This document shows, in pieces, positions 32,009-40,504 of a stretch of DNA of 45,124 nt (within the stretch, counting starts at the first letter, position 1; every line of letters starts with the position of its first letter). The DNA comes from Frankiaceae bacterium (GTDB taxonomy: Bacteria > Actinomycetota > Actinomycetes > JAFAQI01). The DNA lies in NCBI GenBank assembly GCA_025929365.1, contig JAICMG010000006.1, positions 1-45,124 of the forward strand, read 5' to 3'. Below the pieces are notes generated by a model that worked only from the letters and a program-made list of their open reading frames with translations, ran no database searches and was not told the origin of the DNA. The translations under genes were made by a program, and so were the position numbers.

Positions 32009-32551
32009 ATGGCTTCGGCACGCGCATTTCCGGCGAGCGCATCTGACACCGACCGGGTTGAGGTCACTCCGTCGGTCGGCTTCGCCTGGCTGATCGAGGG
32101 GGTCCGCCCGTACCTCGGTTACATCTTCGTCGCCGCCGGCGTGATTGCGCTGTTCATCGGGTGGTGGGGGGTTTCGGGAACGGCGCTCGTTGCCAAGCAG
32201 CTGCCCTACATCGCGAGCGCCGGCCTGGCCGGCGTCGTGCTGGTGGCGATCGGCAACCGGATCTTCATGACCAACGACTTGCGCCGCGACTCCGGCCGAC
32301 TCGACCGGCTCGAGCAGATGGTTGCCGAGCTGCACGCGGTACTGCTCGCCCGCACCGATGCCGTCGCGGATGCCCCGGCGGCGCGGGCGGCGAGCGGCGC
32401 CAAGCCGTTCCGGGCAGTGCCGCGCGGCACGAGCTACCACCTGCCCGAGTGTTCGATGGTCCAGGGCAAGGAGACGGTCGGCATCAGCCGCGGCGAGATC
32501 AGCAGCCGCAACCTGCGGCCGTGCCGGATGTGCCACCCCGACGCCGCCTAG
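32009..32551 (+). CDS. Membrane protein with C-terminal His/Cys metal-site-like motif
   Basis: A 180-residue protein. Two membrane helices at about 35-57 and 65-87 (YLGYIFVAAGVIALFIGWWG; YIASAGLAGVVLVAIGNRIF) are followed by a short coiled coil (SGRLDRLEQMVAELHAVLL). A compact C-terminal motif reads YHLPECSMV ... NLRPCRMCHP: His144, Cys148, Cys172 and Cys175 could bind one zinc, as in the Ada-like HxxxC/CxxC mini-domains seen elsewhere fused to surface proteins. The ATG has AAGGGG upstream. It is 23 bp after the surface protein and 7 bp before the LivHM permease, so it is part of that operon. No name is available. Confidence 0.85.
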   Translation: MASARAFPASASDTDRVEVTPSVGFAWLIEGVRPYLGYIFVAAGVIALFIGWWGVSGTALVAKQLPYIASAGLAGVVLVAIGNRIFMTNDLRRDSGRLDRLEQMVAELHAVLLARTDAVADAPAARAASGAKPFRAVPRGTSYHLPECSMVQGKETVGISRGEISSRNLRPCRMCHPDAA

Positions 32552-32558
32552 CTCGTCG

Positions 32559-34769
32559 ATGACCTTGGACCCGAGGCTCGCCACGACACGAGCCGTCGAC
32601 AGCGGTTGGCAGCGCGCCCTGGACCGGATCCCGCCGCGGCTGCGCCACCCGGGCTTGCTGGCGGGAGTCCTGTTCGTGCTGTGGGTGTACCTCGCTGCAC
32701 CGAACCAGTGGACCTATCTCGGCCAGCAGTTCGTTGCGGGCATCTCGATCGGCGCGATTGCCGCGCTGGGTGGCACCGGCCTCGTGGTCGCTTACCGAGC
32801 CACCGGCGTCTTCAACTTCGCGTTCGCAGGAATCGCGACGATCTGCGCCTTCATCATGTATGAGTTCACGGCTCACCAGGGTCTGCCGGTCTGGCTGTCA
32901 TTGCTCATCGTCGTCCTGCTCATCGGACCGGCCATCGGCGCGTTGATGGACCTGATCGTCTTTCGCTCGCTGGAGCGCAGATCGGCGGGCACGGCTGAGA
33001 AGCTGGTGGCGAACCTCGGCGTCCTGATCTTGCTGCTGGGCATCGGCGCCGTCATCTACGGCGAGAGCACGTACGTGCCGAAGAACGTCTTCTCCGCCGG
33101 CCAGGCGTTTCAGATCGGCAGCGGCAACAACGCCGTGAACGTGTCCTGGTCCGTCGTCGGCAACGTCGGGCTAGTGGTTGCTGCCGCGGGCGGCTTGCTT
33201 CTGGTCTTCCGGTACACGCCGCTCGGCCGGCAGGTTCGAGCGGTCGTGGATCGTCGCGGTCTCGCCGAGATGTTCGTCGTCAACGCGAATCGGATCTCGA
33301 TGCTGTCGTGGGCGATCGGCGCGGCATTCGCCGCGCTCGCCGGCGTCCTCGACGCGCCCGTCGTCGGGCTGCAGAACGGCGGCTTGGCACTTCAAGTGCT
33401 GCAGATCATCGGTGTGGCCGTCGTCGCCCGGTTGCGCAACATCGGGGTGGCCGTCTTCGCGGGACTGGGTGTCGGAGTCGTGAGCGCCCTCGGCAACGCG
33501 CTCGTGACTCCGCACTACTGGTCCTGGCTGTCGTGGATTCCGAGTGTCAACACCGACTTCGACGTGCAGGTGCCGGTGTTGACCACCGTCGTGTTCCTGC
33601 TCGTCTACCGCAACCTCGACGAGTCGGGCAGCGGCGGCATCGGTGGCGTGGTCACCGCAACGTTCGGCCGGATCGGTCAGCGCAGCACCGCAGCAAAGCT
33701 CCAGTCCGTTCTCGTGGTCGGTCTGGTCGCCGTCATTGCCCCGGCCTTGCTCAACGGGGGCAATCTGGTCACCGCGCAGAAGGTCGTCGCATACTCCGTG
33801 GCGTTTCTGGCGATCGTCGCGATCACCGGCTACAGCGGGCATCTCTCACTTGCTACTGCTTCGTTCGCCGGCCTCGGCGCCTACACCACGGTGCGACTAC
33901 GCAACGGCCTGCTGCCACTGCCGTTCTCGACATCGATCCCGCACGTACCGGTCCTGTTGGCGATGCTGATCGGGGGGCTCGTGGTGATTCCCATCGGGGT
34001 CCTGGTGGGCTATCCGGCGCTTCGGCGGCGCGGCCTGATCCTCGGACTCATCACGCTCGCGTTTGCCCAGATCGTCGACGCGTTCGTCTTCCAGAGCCCG
34101 ACCTGGAACAGCGGCCGCACCACCGACCGTCCCAATCTGTTCGGCTGGTCATTCGCCGGCGATCGCACCTTCTTGTACTTCGAACTCGTCGTTCTTGGCC
34201 TGATCCTGCTGCTGGTCCGCAACCTCAGCAGTGGAGCGCTCGGCCGCGTGCTCGGCGCGATGCGCGACAGTGAGCGAGGGGCGGTCAGCGTCGGGATCTC
34301 GTTGCGCCGCTACAAGCTGCTGATCTTCGGTGCCAGCGCGTTCATCGCGGCGATCGGTGGCAGCCTCATCGTGCAGCAAGCTGGCAGCCTCAACATCAAC
34401 CCGGACGGGCCGTTCGCGCCGTTGTTCGGCCTGTACTGGTTCGGCGCGGTCGTTGTCTTCGGTCTGTCGTACCGGTCGAGCGCCGTTCTCGCGGCGATTC
34501 TCTACATCGTCGTCGACACTGCGACCGGCCACGCCGGCTCGAGCCTGATCGTGATCGGTGCCATTGCACTCTTCGTCGGGTACATGCCGGGTGGCGTCAT
34601 CGGGACCGTCCTTCGATTCGTGGGGGGCGACGGAGTCGGACCATCGCCGGCGCAGAAGAGCCTTGCCAACTATGCGCTTGCCAGGGCGCGCGCGGAGCAA
34701 GCGCCGCCACCAGGCGCCGACCTGCAGCCGTCGCGGTTCGCCGAAGGTCTGCTGGCAGGCAAGCCGTGA
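32559..34769 (+). CDS. Fused LivH-LivM branched-chain amino acid ABC permease
   Basis: A 736-residue permease in which two subunits that are usually separate are joined. The first half is LivH-like: GISIGAIAALGGTGLVVAYRATGVFNFAFAGIATIC, then FRSLERRSAGTAEKLVANLGVLILLLGIG and the LivH coupling loop YTPLGRQVRAVVDRRGLAEMFVVN. The second half is LivM-like: ITGYSGHLSLATASFAGLGAYT, YPALRRRGLILGLITLAFAQIV, and coupling loop GALGRVLGAMRDSERGAVSVGI. The ATG at 32559 is used, with no obvious Shine-Dalgarno and 7 bp after the previous stop; the track ORF extends further only by chance. The stop overlaps livG (GTGA). Confidence 0.93.
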   Translation: MTLDPRLATTRAVDSGWQRALDRIPPRLRHPGLLAGVLFVLWVYLAAPNQWTYLGQQFVAGISIGAIAALGGTGLVVAYRATGVFNFAFAGIATICAFIMYEFTAHQGLPVWLSLLIVVLLIGPAIGALMDLIVFRSLERRSAGTAEKLVANLGVLILLLGIGAVIYGESTYVPKNVFSAGQAFQIGSGNNAVNVSWSVVGNVGLVVAAAGGLLLVFRYTPLGRQVRAVVDRRGLAEMFVVNANRISMLSWAIGAAFAALAGVLDAPVVGLQNGGLALQVLQIIGVAVVARLRNIGVAVFAGLGVGVVSALGNALVTPHYWSWLSWIPSVNTDFDVQVPVLTTVVFLLVYRNLDESGSGGIGGVVTATFGRIGQRSTAAKLQSVLVVGLVAVIAPALLNGGNLVTAQKVVAYSVAFLAIVAITGYSGHLSLATASFAGLGAYTTVRLRNGLLPLPFSTSIPHVPVLLAMLIGGLVVIPIGVLVGYPALRRRGLILGLITLAFAQIVDAFVFQSPTWNSGRTTDRPNLFGWSFAGDRTFLYFELVVLGLILLLVRNLSSGALGRVLGAMRDSERGAVSVGISLRRYKLLIFGASAFIAAIGGSLIVQQAGSLNINPDGPFAPLFGLYWFGAVVVFGLSYRSSAVLAAILYIVVDTATGHAGSSLIVIGAIALFVGYMPGGVIGTVLRFVGGDGVGPSPAQKSLANYALARARAEQAPPPGADLQPSRFAEGLLAGKP

Positions 34770-35566
34770 GCGCCGACCGGTTGCGCGGCGCGGTCCTCGA
34801 GGCCCGCGACATCACCGTCACCTTCGGCGGTTTCACCGCACTGCGGGACGCGAGCCTGGTCGCGCAGCCCGGCCAGGTGACGTCGCTGATCGGGCCGAAC
34901 GGAGCCGGGAAGACCACGCTGTTCCACGCGATCAGCGGCATTCTCCTCCCGGACCACGGCGAGACGAGGCTCGACGGCCGCAGCCTGCGCGGAATGTCGC
35001 CCGACAAGCGAGCGCGCGCCGGGATGGCACGGACGTTCCAGATCCTCGAGCTGTTCACCGGGCTCTCGGTCGCGGAGAACCTGCAGGTCGCGGTCGAGGG
35101 GAGATCGTCGAACCGAATCTGGCGCGACCTGTTCTCGCTGCGGCATCCGGACGATCCGGACGTGCTCCGCAAGGTTCACGAGGCCATGGACCTGGTCGGG
35201 ATCTCTGACCTGGCGAACCGCTCCGCCGGATCGTTGCCGACCGGGCTGTCCCGTCTCGTCGAGCTCGCTCGAGCGGTGTGTACCGATCCGCAGGTGCTGC
35301 TGCTCGACGAACCGGCAAGCGGGCTGTCCGGCCCCGAGACCGACCGCCTCCACGCGGTGCTCACTTCGCTCGCCGATCTCGGGCTGACGATCCTGCTCGT
35401 CGAGCACGACATCGAGCTGGTGATGTCGGTGTCCAAGCACATCTACGTGCTCGACTTCGGAGCGATGATCGCGGAAGGTACGCCGGCTCAGGTGCGCGCG
35501 AACCCCATCGTTCGCGCGGCCTACCTGGGCGCCGAGCCCGACGAGCTCCAAGCGGTGGAGTCATGA
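34766..35566 (+). CDS. ABC transporter ATPase, LivG type
   Basis: A 266-residue ATPase of the branched-chain amino acid family. Walker A is GPNGAGKTTLFHAISG. The LivG-specific inserted region includes GMARTFQILELFTGLSVAENLQVA. The signature is LPTGLSRLVELARAV in place of LSGGQ, a variant I believe is common in actinobacterial LivG. Walker B is VLLLDEPASGLSG, and the H-loop ILLVEHDIELVM. The GTG overlaps the permease stop and its own stop overlaps livF (ATGA), a tight assembly-line arrangement for complex subunits. A gene symbol is withheld because the substrate is unknown. Confidence 0.93.
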   Translation: MSADRLRGAVLEARDITVTFGGFTALRDASLVAQPGQVTSLIGPNGAGKTTLFHAISGILLPDHGETRLDGRSLRGMSPDKRARAGMARTFQILELFTGLSVAENLQVAVEGRSSNRIWRDLFSLRHPDDPDVLRKVHEAMDLVGISDLANRSAGSLPTGLSRLVELARAVCTDPQVLLLDEPASGLSGPETDRLHAVLTSLADLGLTILLVEHDIELVMSVSKHIYVLDFGAMIAEGTPAQVRANPIVRAAYLGAEPDELQAVES

Positions 35567-36270
35567 GCGGCGCCGCTCTCGAGGTCGAGGGGCTCAACGC
35601 CGGCTACGGCAAGGTGACAGTCGTTCACGACCTGTCCCTGACGGTGCCGGAGGGCGCGGTCGTTGCCCTGCTCGGGCCGAACGGGGCCGGCAAGACGAGC
35701 ACGCTCGGCGCGATCACCGGAACCGTTCGTGCGTCGAGCGGTGCGATCCGGCTCTTCGGTGAGCGCATCGACGGGCTGTCGTCGTACTACCGCGCACGCC
35801 GCGGCCTGACCCTCGTGCCTGAAGGGCGCGGGATCTTCCCGGGCTTGTCGGTCGGGGAGAACCTGGAGCTCGCGGTCGAGTCGGCGCGCGGCGTCGACCC
35901 GGCGTGGCGCCGCACGCAAATGGCCCGAGTGCAGGACATGTTTCCGGCGCTCGGCGGCCGGCTGAAGCAGCGGGCCGGCACGTTGTCGGGCGGCGAGCAG
36001 CAAATGCTCGCGATGAGCCATGCGTTCCTCGCGAACCCGCGGGTGCTGATGATGGACGAGATCTCCGCCGGGCTCGCGCCGCTGATCGTCCAGAAGCTGT
36101 ATGACGCGGTCGCCGAGCTGAAGTCCGACGGTACGACGATCGTCCTGGTCGAGCAGTACCTCAGCTACGCCCTGCGGCTTGCGGACATCTGTTACGTGAT
36201 GGCGCGCGGGTCGGTCGGCTTCGTGGGCGAGCCGGCCGAGCTGCAAGGCGCCGGCGTCAGCTACCTCTGA
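35563..36270 (+). CDS. ABC transporter ATPase, LivF type
   Basis: A 235-residue ATPase. Walker A is GPNGAGKTSTLGAITG, then the LivF block GLTLVPEGRGIFPGLSVGENLELA. A canonical signature LSGGEQQMLAM follows. Walker B is VLMMDEISAGLAPLIV, with Ile where Pro is usual after DE, and the H-loop region is TIVLVEQYLSYAL with Gln in place of His, as is normal for LivF. The ATG at 35563 overlaps the LivG stop; the track ORF starts further upstream only by chance. It completes the transporter and ends in a 10-bp overlap with the convergent methyltransferase gene. Confidence 0.93.
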   Translation: MSGAALEVEGLNAGYGKVTVVHDLSLTVPEGAVVALLGPNGAGKTSTLGAITGTVRASSGAIRLFGERIDGLSSYYRARRGLTLVPEGRGIFPGLSVGENLELAVESARGVDPAWRRTQMARVQDMFPALGGRLKQRAGTLSGGEQQMLAMSHAFLANPRVLMMDEISAGLAPLIVQKLYDAVAELKSDGTTIVLVEQYLSYALRLADICYVMARGSVGFVGEPAELQGAGVSYL

Positions 36271-37211
36271 CGTTTGACGAACGCCGAGTCCATCCCCCCA
36301 CCCCGGCGCTTTCGGATTCCCTCGATCAGGGCCCACCGCAGTCCTTGTACCGGGGCCGCGACCGGCGGGATGTGCTCGGGCCAGCGCTCGTCCGGCAGGC
36401 CGAGGTAGTCGACCTTGTCCCCGGCAGCCGCCACGAACGTCACGTGGTCGCGGAACGCGGCGAGCGCAGGGATGACCGGGTTCGCGCAGTCCAGAACCGA
36501 GGTGTAGCCGGCGTCGGCCAGCAGGTTCAGCAAGCTCGGCCGGGTCAGCCAGAAGGCGTTGGCCACGTCGACTGCCGCACCCGGGCGCGTCGTCACCTCA
36601 GGGCTCGGCCGGCCCCAATAGGTCTGTCCATCATGGCTGAAGCTCGCCCGATCGCTCAGGCTGATCTGTGTCTCGACGACCGCGAACAGCTTCGTCAGAC
36701 GGCGCAGGTCGTGCATGAGTGCGCAGGCGCCCTGGCCATCCAGGTGGTAGAGCAGCCCGAGGCACAGGACGATGTCGAACTCCGATGAGACCAGGCTCGT
36801 CACGTCACGCACGTTGCCCTGCACGATCGACAGCCGGTCGAGTCCCAGTGCTTCCTTGACGAACTCCGCCTTTGCTACGTGACCATCACGCGCTTCGATC
36901 GCGACGACCTCCGCGCCGCGACGCGCGAGCTCGATCGCGAAACCGGCCTCGTGCGCCCCGAGGTCCAGGATTCGCAGCTGCGAGAGCGGCCGGTTCGACA
37001 GGTCGACGACAAGCTGGACGATCCGCTTGACGCGGGCCTCGGCCATCCCGACCAGCCCCTGCGCCATCGTCGACAGACCGGGGGCCAGGTCGATGTTGTA
37101 GCCGATCCAAGGACCGTGAGCGGCGACGATCTCGTCGCGCTTCGCGCGCAGTTCGACCAGGCGCTTCGCGCGCAGATCCTCCTCGGCCCTCACCCGCTGC
37201 ACAGTAGTCAC
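36261..37211 (-). CDS. Class I SAM-dependent methyltransferase (DUF1698/CmoB-like)
   Basis: About 316 residues. Motif I is ILDLGAHEAGFAIELARRGA, with His-Glu in place of the common Gly-x-Gly interior, then VVAIEARDGHVAKAEFV (motif II acidic residue), QGNVRDV, and the post-motif FDIVLCLGLLYHLD. The N-terminal helical part (RAEEDLRAKRLVELRAKRDEIV) may be a lid. The GTG at 37211 overlaps the amidohydrolase stop (GTGA), so the track start at 37391 is rejected. It is the last gene of the large catabolic operon, which is unusual for a methyltransferase. Acceptor unknown: a small acid or a tRNA/lipid are all possible. Confidence 0.85.
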   Translation of the reverse strand: MTTVQRVRAEEDLRAKRLVELRAKRDEIVAAHGPWIGYNIDLAPGLSTMAQGLVGMAEARVKRIVQLVVDLSNRPLSQLRILDLGAHEAGFAIELARRGAEVVAIEARDGHVAKAEFVKEALGLDRLSIVQGNVRDVTSLVSSEFDIVLCLGLLYHLDGQGACALMHDLRRLTKLFAVVETQISLSDRASFSHDGQTYWGRPSPEVTTRPGAAVDVANAFWLTRPSLLNLLADAGYTSVLDCANPVIPALAAFRDHVTFVAAAGDKVDYLGLPDERWPEHIPPVAAPVQGLRWALIEGIRKRRGGGMDSAFVKRQR

Positions 37212-38521
37212 CGGCCCCGGATCCAGGTACGGCGCACGACCTCCGCGCGTGGGTCGTCGAGCGCCTCCGCGAGCGGGAGGTGGAGCAGGACCAGATCGGG
37301 AAGCTCGCCGGCCCGGACCCGCCGGTGCGGGGCGTGCAGAGCCTCCGGCCGGCGCAGGTATCCGGTGAGCACGACCGACGCGCTCACCCACTCCTTGCCG
37401 TTGACCGGGGCTCGCGACGCGCTGCGCCGATCGCGCGCCGCTCGCATCACCGTCCAGGGGTCCAGCGGTCCGTAGGGAGCGTCACTGCTCGGAGCGACGG
37501 CAACCCCGGCCGTGAGGAACGACTCGTAGCGGTACAGATCAGCGAGCTCGTCGGCCGGAACGTCGCGGAGGTAGCGGTCGCCGCGGTCGAGGATGAACCC
37601 CGGCTGGGTGACGACCGCGACCCCGAGGTGTGCCATGCGTGCCACCGTCTCGTCGTCGGCGACGGCCGCGTGCTCGATCCGGTCGCCGGCCACCGCCCCC
37701 ACCTCGTCCAGCACGGCGAGGATGAGGAGGAGTGCCTCCCGCGACACGCAGTGGACGGCGACCGCGCGGCCGAGCACCCGTGCGTCGGCCACCTGTTCCC
37801 GCAATGTCTCGTAGCTCGGCAGGTCGTGGTCCTCGATCACGATCTTTCGGGGCCCGATGCTGCCGCCCGGCGGTGGCTGCTCGGCGAGGAAGTGAATCCG
37901 CTGCGGGAGATCAGCCGCAGCGAACAGCGCCGCGGCGCCGGGCCCGAGAACGGGCGAGGCGTCCGTCACGCCCGTGATGCCCAGCCCGGAGAGCATCCGG
38001 CCGAGTGCCCGCAGATCTGGTGGGTCGTCCGCCACTCGCGCACCGAGCCAGTCGTCGAGTCGGAAGAGCCGCCCGGTGGGGTGGCCGTCGACGCCTCGCT
38101 CGATGCCGGGCTCGTCGGAATCGGCTGCCCCGACCGCAGCCAGCCCCGCGGAGTTGAGCACCCACATCGCCCCGCTGCGGTGCTGCACTCGCACCGGACG
38201 GTTCGCGACCACGCGGTCGATTGCCGCGGCGTCGAGATCGTCACCGCCGCCGACCGCCCGGATCCAGCCGGAGTTGCTAGGGGCGGTTGCGAGGGAGTCG
38301 AGGCCGTTCGCGACGTCGATCGACCGTCGCGCCGCTGCTGTCGCGAGGAGATGGATGTGGTGGTCGTGCAACCCGGGGAGGAGCGCTGCGCCGCCGGCAT
38401 CGATGACCTCCTCGTTGCGGATCGGTGCCATCGCGTGCGGCGAGACCTGTTGCACCATGTGGCCGTCGAACCGGACGTCGACGATCCGGCGATCCACTTG
38501 AGCGCCGCGGATCAGCGTCAC
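37208..38521 (-). CDS. Amidohydrolase family protein (YtcJ/COG1574-like)
   Basis: About 437 residues of the amidohydrolase_3 type. The metal-binding HxH appears in LLPGLHDHHIHL near 50-60, with AVHCVSREAL and RIEHAAVADDE supplying later His ligands and SSDAPYGPLDPW the conserved Asp. These enzymes hydrolyse amide or related C-N/C-O bonds, usually with one or two zinc ions. The GTG at 38521 overlaps the CoA-transferase stop (GTGA); the track start is upstream and unsupported. Position between a CoA transferase and a methyltransferase in the operon suggests removal of an amide or ester group from a pathway intermediate, which is inference. Confidence 0.88.
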   Translation of the reverse strand: MTLIRGAQVDRRIVDVRFDGHMVQQVSPHAMAPIRNEEVIDAGGAALLPGLHDHHIHLLATAAARRSIDVANGLDSLATAPSNSGWIRAVGGGDDLDAAAIDRVVANRPVRVQHRSGAMWVLNSAGLAAVGAADSDEPGIERGVDGHPTGRLFRLDDWLGARVADDPPDLRALGRMLSGLGITGVTDASPVLGPGAAALFAAADLPQRIHFLAEQPPPGGSIGPRKIVIEDHDLPSYETLREQVADARVLGRAVAVHCVSREALLLILAVLDEVGAVAGDRIEHAAVADDETVARMAHLGVAVVTQPGFILDRGDRYLRDVPADELADLYRYESFLTAGVAVAPSSDAPYGPLDPWTVMRAARDRRSASRAPVNGKEWVSASVVLTGYLRRPEALHAPHRRVRAGELPDLVLLHLPLAEALDDPRAEVVRRTWIRGR

Positions 38522-39783
38522 GTCGTCGGCCGCACGGTGGGCCGTCGTACCGCGACCAGCTCGGCGCCGTCGTCGACGTACCACTCCTCACCGCGTGCTA
38601 CGACCGCGGCGTCGGGGAGGGCGGTGCGCGCGGCGCGGGCGACGTCGTGCATCGCGATGTCGAGCAACGCCGATCGCCCGGTGAGGACGCCCGCCAGCGC
38701 GGCAACTGCCGCGTGCGCTCCGGTCAGCGGATCGGCGATCGCATCCCCCGCGAAGACGGCGCCGCTGCCCAACAGGCCGGCGGCTGCGGCGACGTCGTCG
38801 CCGTAGCCGATGCGGTTGTGCGCGCGACCGTACGCCGTGATCGACACCCAGCTGCACGCCTTCGCCGCCGCGACGATCTCCGCCGGATGGACGCCGAGCT
38901 GGTGGAGCGCCCGTGGCCGCGTCGACTCGATGACGATGTCGGCGGTGCTCACCAGCTCGGTCAGCGCCGCGACGCCGTGGGGGTCGGCCAAGTCGAGCGT
39001 GACCCGCGCGGCATCGCCGCGCAGCAGCCGGTGGAACTCAGGGGCAACGGCTCGGGTCGGGTCCGGACGGCGAGTGCTCTCAACCGTGATGACACGGGCG
39101 CCGAGCAATCCGAGGAGGTGGCCGCAGAGCGGCCCGGCCCACAGCGTCGAGAGATCGACAACGGTCACCGGTCCGGCGAGTGGAGCGGGCTGGACCGGCG
39201 ACGAACGGGAGCCCGGGACGGGCGTTCGCAGGGTCGGGTCGACGGCTCCGGCCGCGAGCCCGAGCAACACGGCGCGCTCGACGACTTCTGAGGCAGGCGA
39301 TTCGCGGACCCATTCGGCGAGGCTCGGCCAAGGATCTGCCGCTGTCATCTCGCGTCCCGTGAGGGCCGGCAAAGAGGCGATGTCCTCGGGCCGCGAGAGC
39401 GTCAGCGCCACCATGCGGTCGGCCGCATCGAGCAGTCGGGTTGCGCCGCCCGCGGACGTGCGGCCGCGCCGATGCAGCGCCATGTAGGCGGCCCGCTCGG
39501 ACAGCACGCGCGAGTCGGGCAGTCGCATCGGATCGAGCCCCGCGATGCGCGCGAGCGTGGAGAGCGCGAGCAGCGCGCCGCGCATCGTCGTCGCGGGTGC
39601 GCCTTCGACGAGCCGAGGCGGTCCATCTGTCGCACCGGTCAGATGCATCGCTCCGCAGGCAGCCCAATCGGCGACGATGCTGCTCGGCTGCTCGGCGTCG
39701 GCGACGTCGGCGGCGATGCCGTGGCTCGTGAGCAGTGCACGGGCGTAAGCGGCCGCCGGATCGGCGGCGTCAGCCCAGCTCAT
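38518..39783 (-). CDS. CaiB/BaiF-type CoA transferase, permuted domain order
   Basis: About 421 residues. The segment that normally opens CaiB proteins (VTVVDLSTLWAGPLCGHLLGLLGARVITVES) appears only at about residue 205. It is followed by the usual LDLADPHGVAALTELVSTADIVIES and the catalytic-Asp loop GDAIADPLTGAHAAVAAL. Residues 60-180 instead read like the family's second half (LLSERAAYMALHRR near 93-106, GGATRLLDAADRMVALTLSRPEDI, DPWPSLAEWV). The domain order is therefore swapped. Catalytic elements look intact. Class III CoA transferases move CoA between acids. The ATG at 39783 overlaps the crotonase end by 14 bp. A similar permuted group seems to exist in other actinobacteria, from recall. 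Confidence 0.85.
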   Translation of the reverse strand: MSWADAADPAAAYARALLTSHGIAADVADAEQPSSIVADWAACGAMHLTGATDGPPRLVEGAPATTMRGALLALSTLARIAGLDPMRLPDSRVLSERAAYMALHRRGRTSAGGATRLLDAADRMVALTLSRPEDIASLPALTGREMTAADPWPSLAEWVRESPASEVVERAVLLGLAAGAVDPTLRTPVPGSRSSPVQPAPLAGPVTVVDLSTLWAGPLCGHLLGLLGARVITVESTRRPDPTRAVAPEFHRLLRGDAARVTLDLADPHGVAALTELVSTADIVIESTRPRALHQLGVHPAEIVAAAKACSWVSITAYGRAHNRIGYGDDVAAAAGLLGSGAVFAGDAIADPLTGAHAAVAALAGVLTGRSALLDIAMHDVARAARTALPDAAVVARGEEWYVDDGAELVAVRRPTVRPTT

Positions 39784-40495
39784 CGACCAGCCCCCAGTGC
39801 AGTGCGGTAGCCGCATCGATCGCTGCGCCGGATCGAGCGAGCTGCTCGGTTCGCTCCACGCCGATCCGTCGCGGCAGGCTGACCGTGCCACCGGCGCCGG
39901 GGATCAATCCCATCGCGAGCTCGGGCAGCAGGAAGGTGGTGTCGGGGTCGGCGATGACGTGCCCGGCGAACGCGGGCAGCTCCACGCCCGCACCCGCGCA
40001 ACGGCCGTGAACCCGAACGGTGATCCGGTCGCGTAGGCGGTGTACGGCGGCACCGAGGCTTCGGGTCGTACGGATGAAGTGCGCGCTGGCCGGGTCGGTG
40101 AGGGTGCCGAACTCGTCGAGGTCACCGCCGCTGCAGAAGGACGGTCCGATCCCGGTCCACTCGACTCGAAGGCTCGGGTCGGCCTCAGCGATCGCGAAGG
40201 CGTCGAGCAGGCCGTCGCGGGTGGCGGCGTTGATCGCGTTGCGCCGCTCCGGGCGGTTGAGCTGGATGCGCAGCATGTCGCCGGCCCGACTGAGCCTGAC
40301 CGGCTCCCGCGCGACGAACAGCTGCCGTGCCGACCGCGAGGCCAGCCAGGCCTGGTGCTCGGGCCCCGACTGCAGCGTCGAGTAGGCGAGCGACTCAACG
40401 ACCAGCGCATCCTCGACCGGCAGCCCAGCCGACGCGCGCAGGACCGACGACAGCATCGCCGATGCCTGGGACTCGGTGGCTGCCATGGAGCGCAC
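39770..40495 (-). CDS. Enoyl-CoA hydratase/isomerase, circularly permuted
   Basis: A 241-residue crotonase. Residues 10-58 (SAMLSSVLRASAGLPVEDALVVESLAYSTLQ... EHQAWLASR) match the C-terminal helices of ordinary crotonases. The normal beginning (MLRIQLNRPERRNAINAATRDGL) comes only at about 74. The core then follows: GPSFCSGGDLDEFG (118-130), GRCAGAGVELPAF (164-176), LPELAMGLIPGAGGTVSL (190-207). The protein stops right after ALHWGLVDELG, where a normal crotonase would continue with those helices. Oxyanion elements and the Glu of GAGVELP are present. GTG at 40495 or ATG at 40486 starts it. It lies 9 bp after the ligase stop. Confidence 0.87.
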   Translation of the reverse strand: MRSMAATESQASAMLSSVLRASAGLPVEDALVVESLAYSTLQSGPEHQAWLASRSARQLFVAREPVRLSRAGDMLRIQLNRPERRNAINAATRDGLLDAFAIAEADPSLRVEWTGIGPSFCSGGDLDEFGTLTDPASAHFIRTTRSLGAAVHRLRDRITVRVHGRCAGAGVELPAFAGHVIADPDTTFLLPELAMGLIPGAGGTVSLPRRIGVERTEQLARSGAAIDAATALHWGLVDELG

Positions 40496-40504
40496 GAAGC
40501 GACG

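Noticed and set aside
37280-38806. Plus-strand ORF of 508 aa opposite the amidohydrolase and CoA transferase
   Set aside because: No domain and Arg-rich; the minus-strand genes overlap each other in a regular GTGA pattern.
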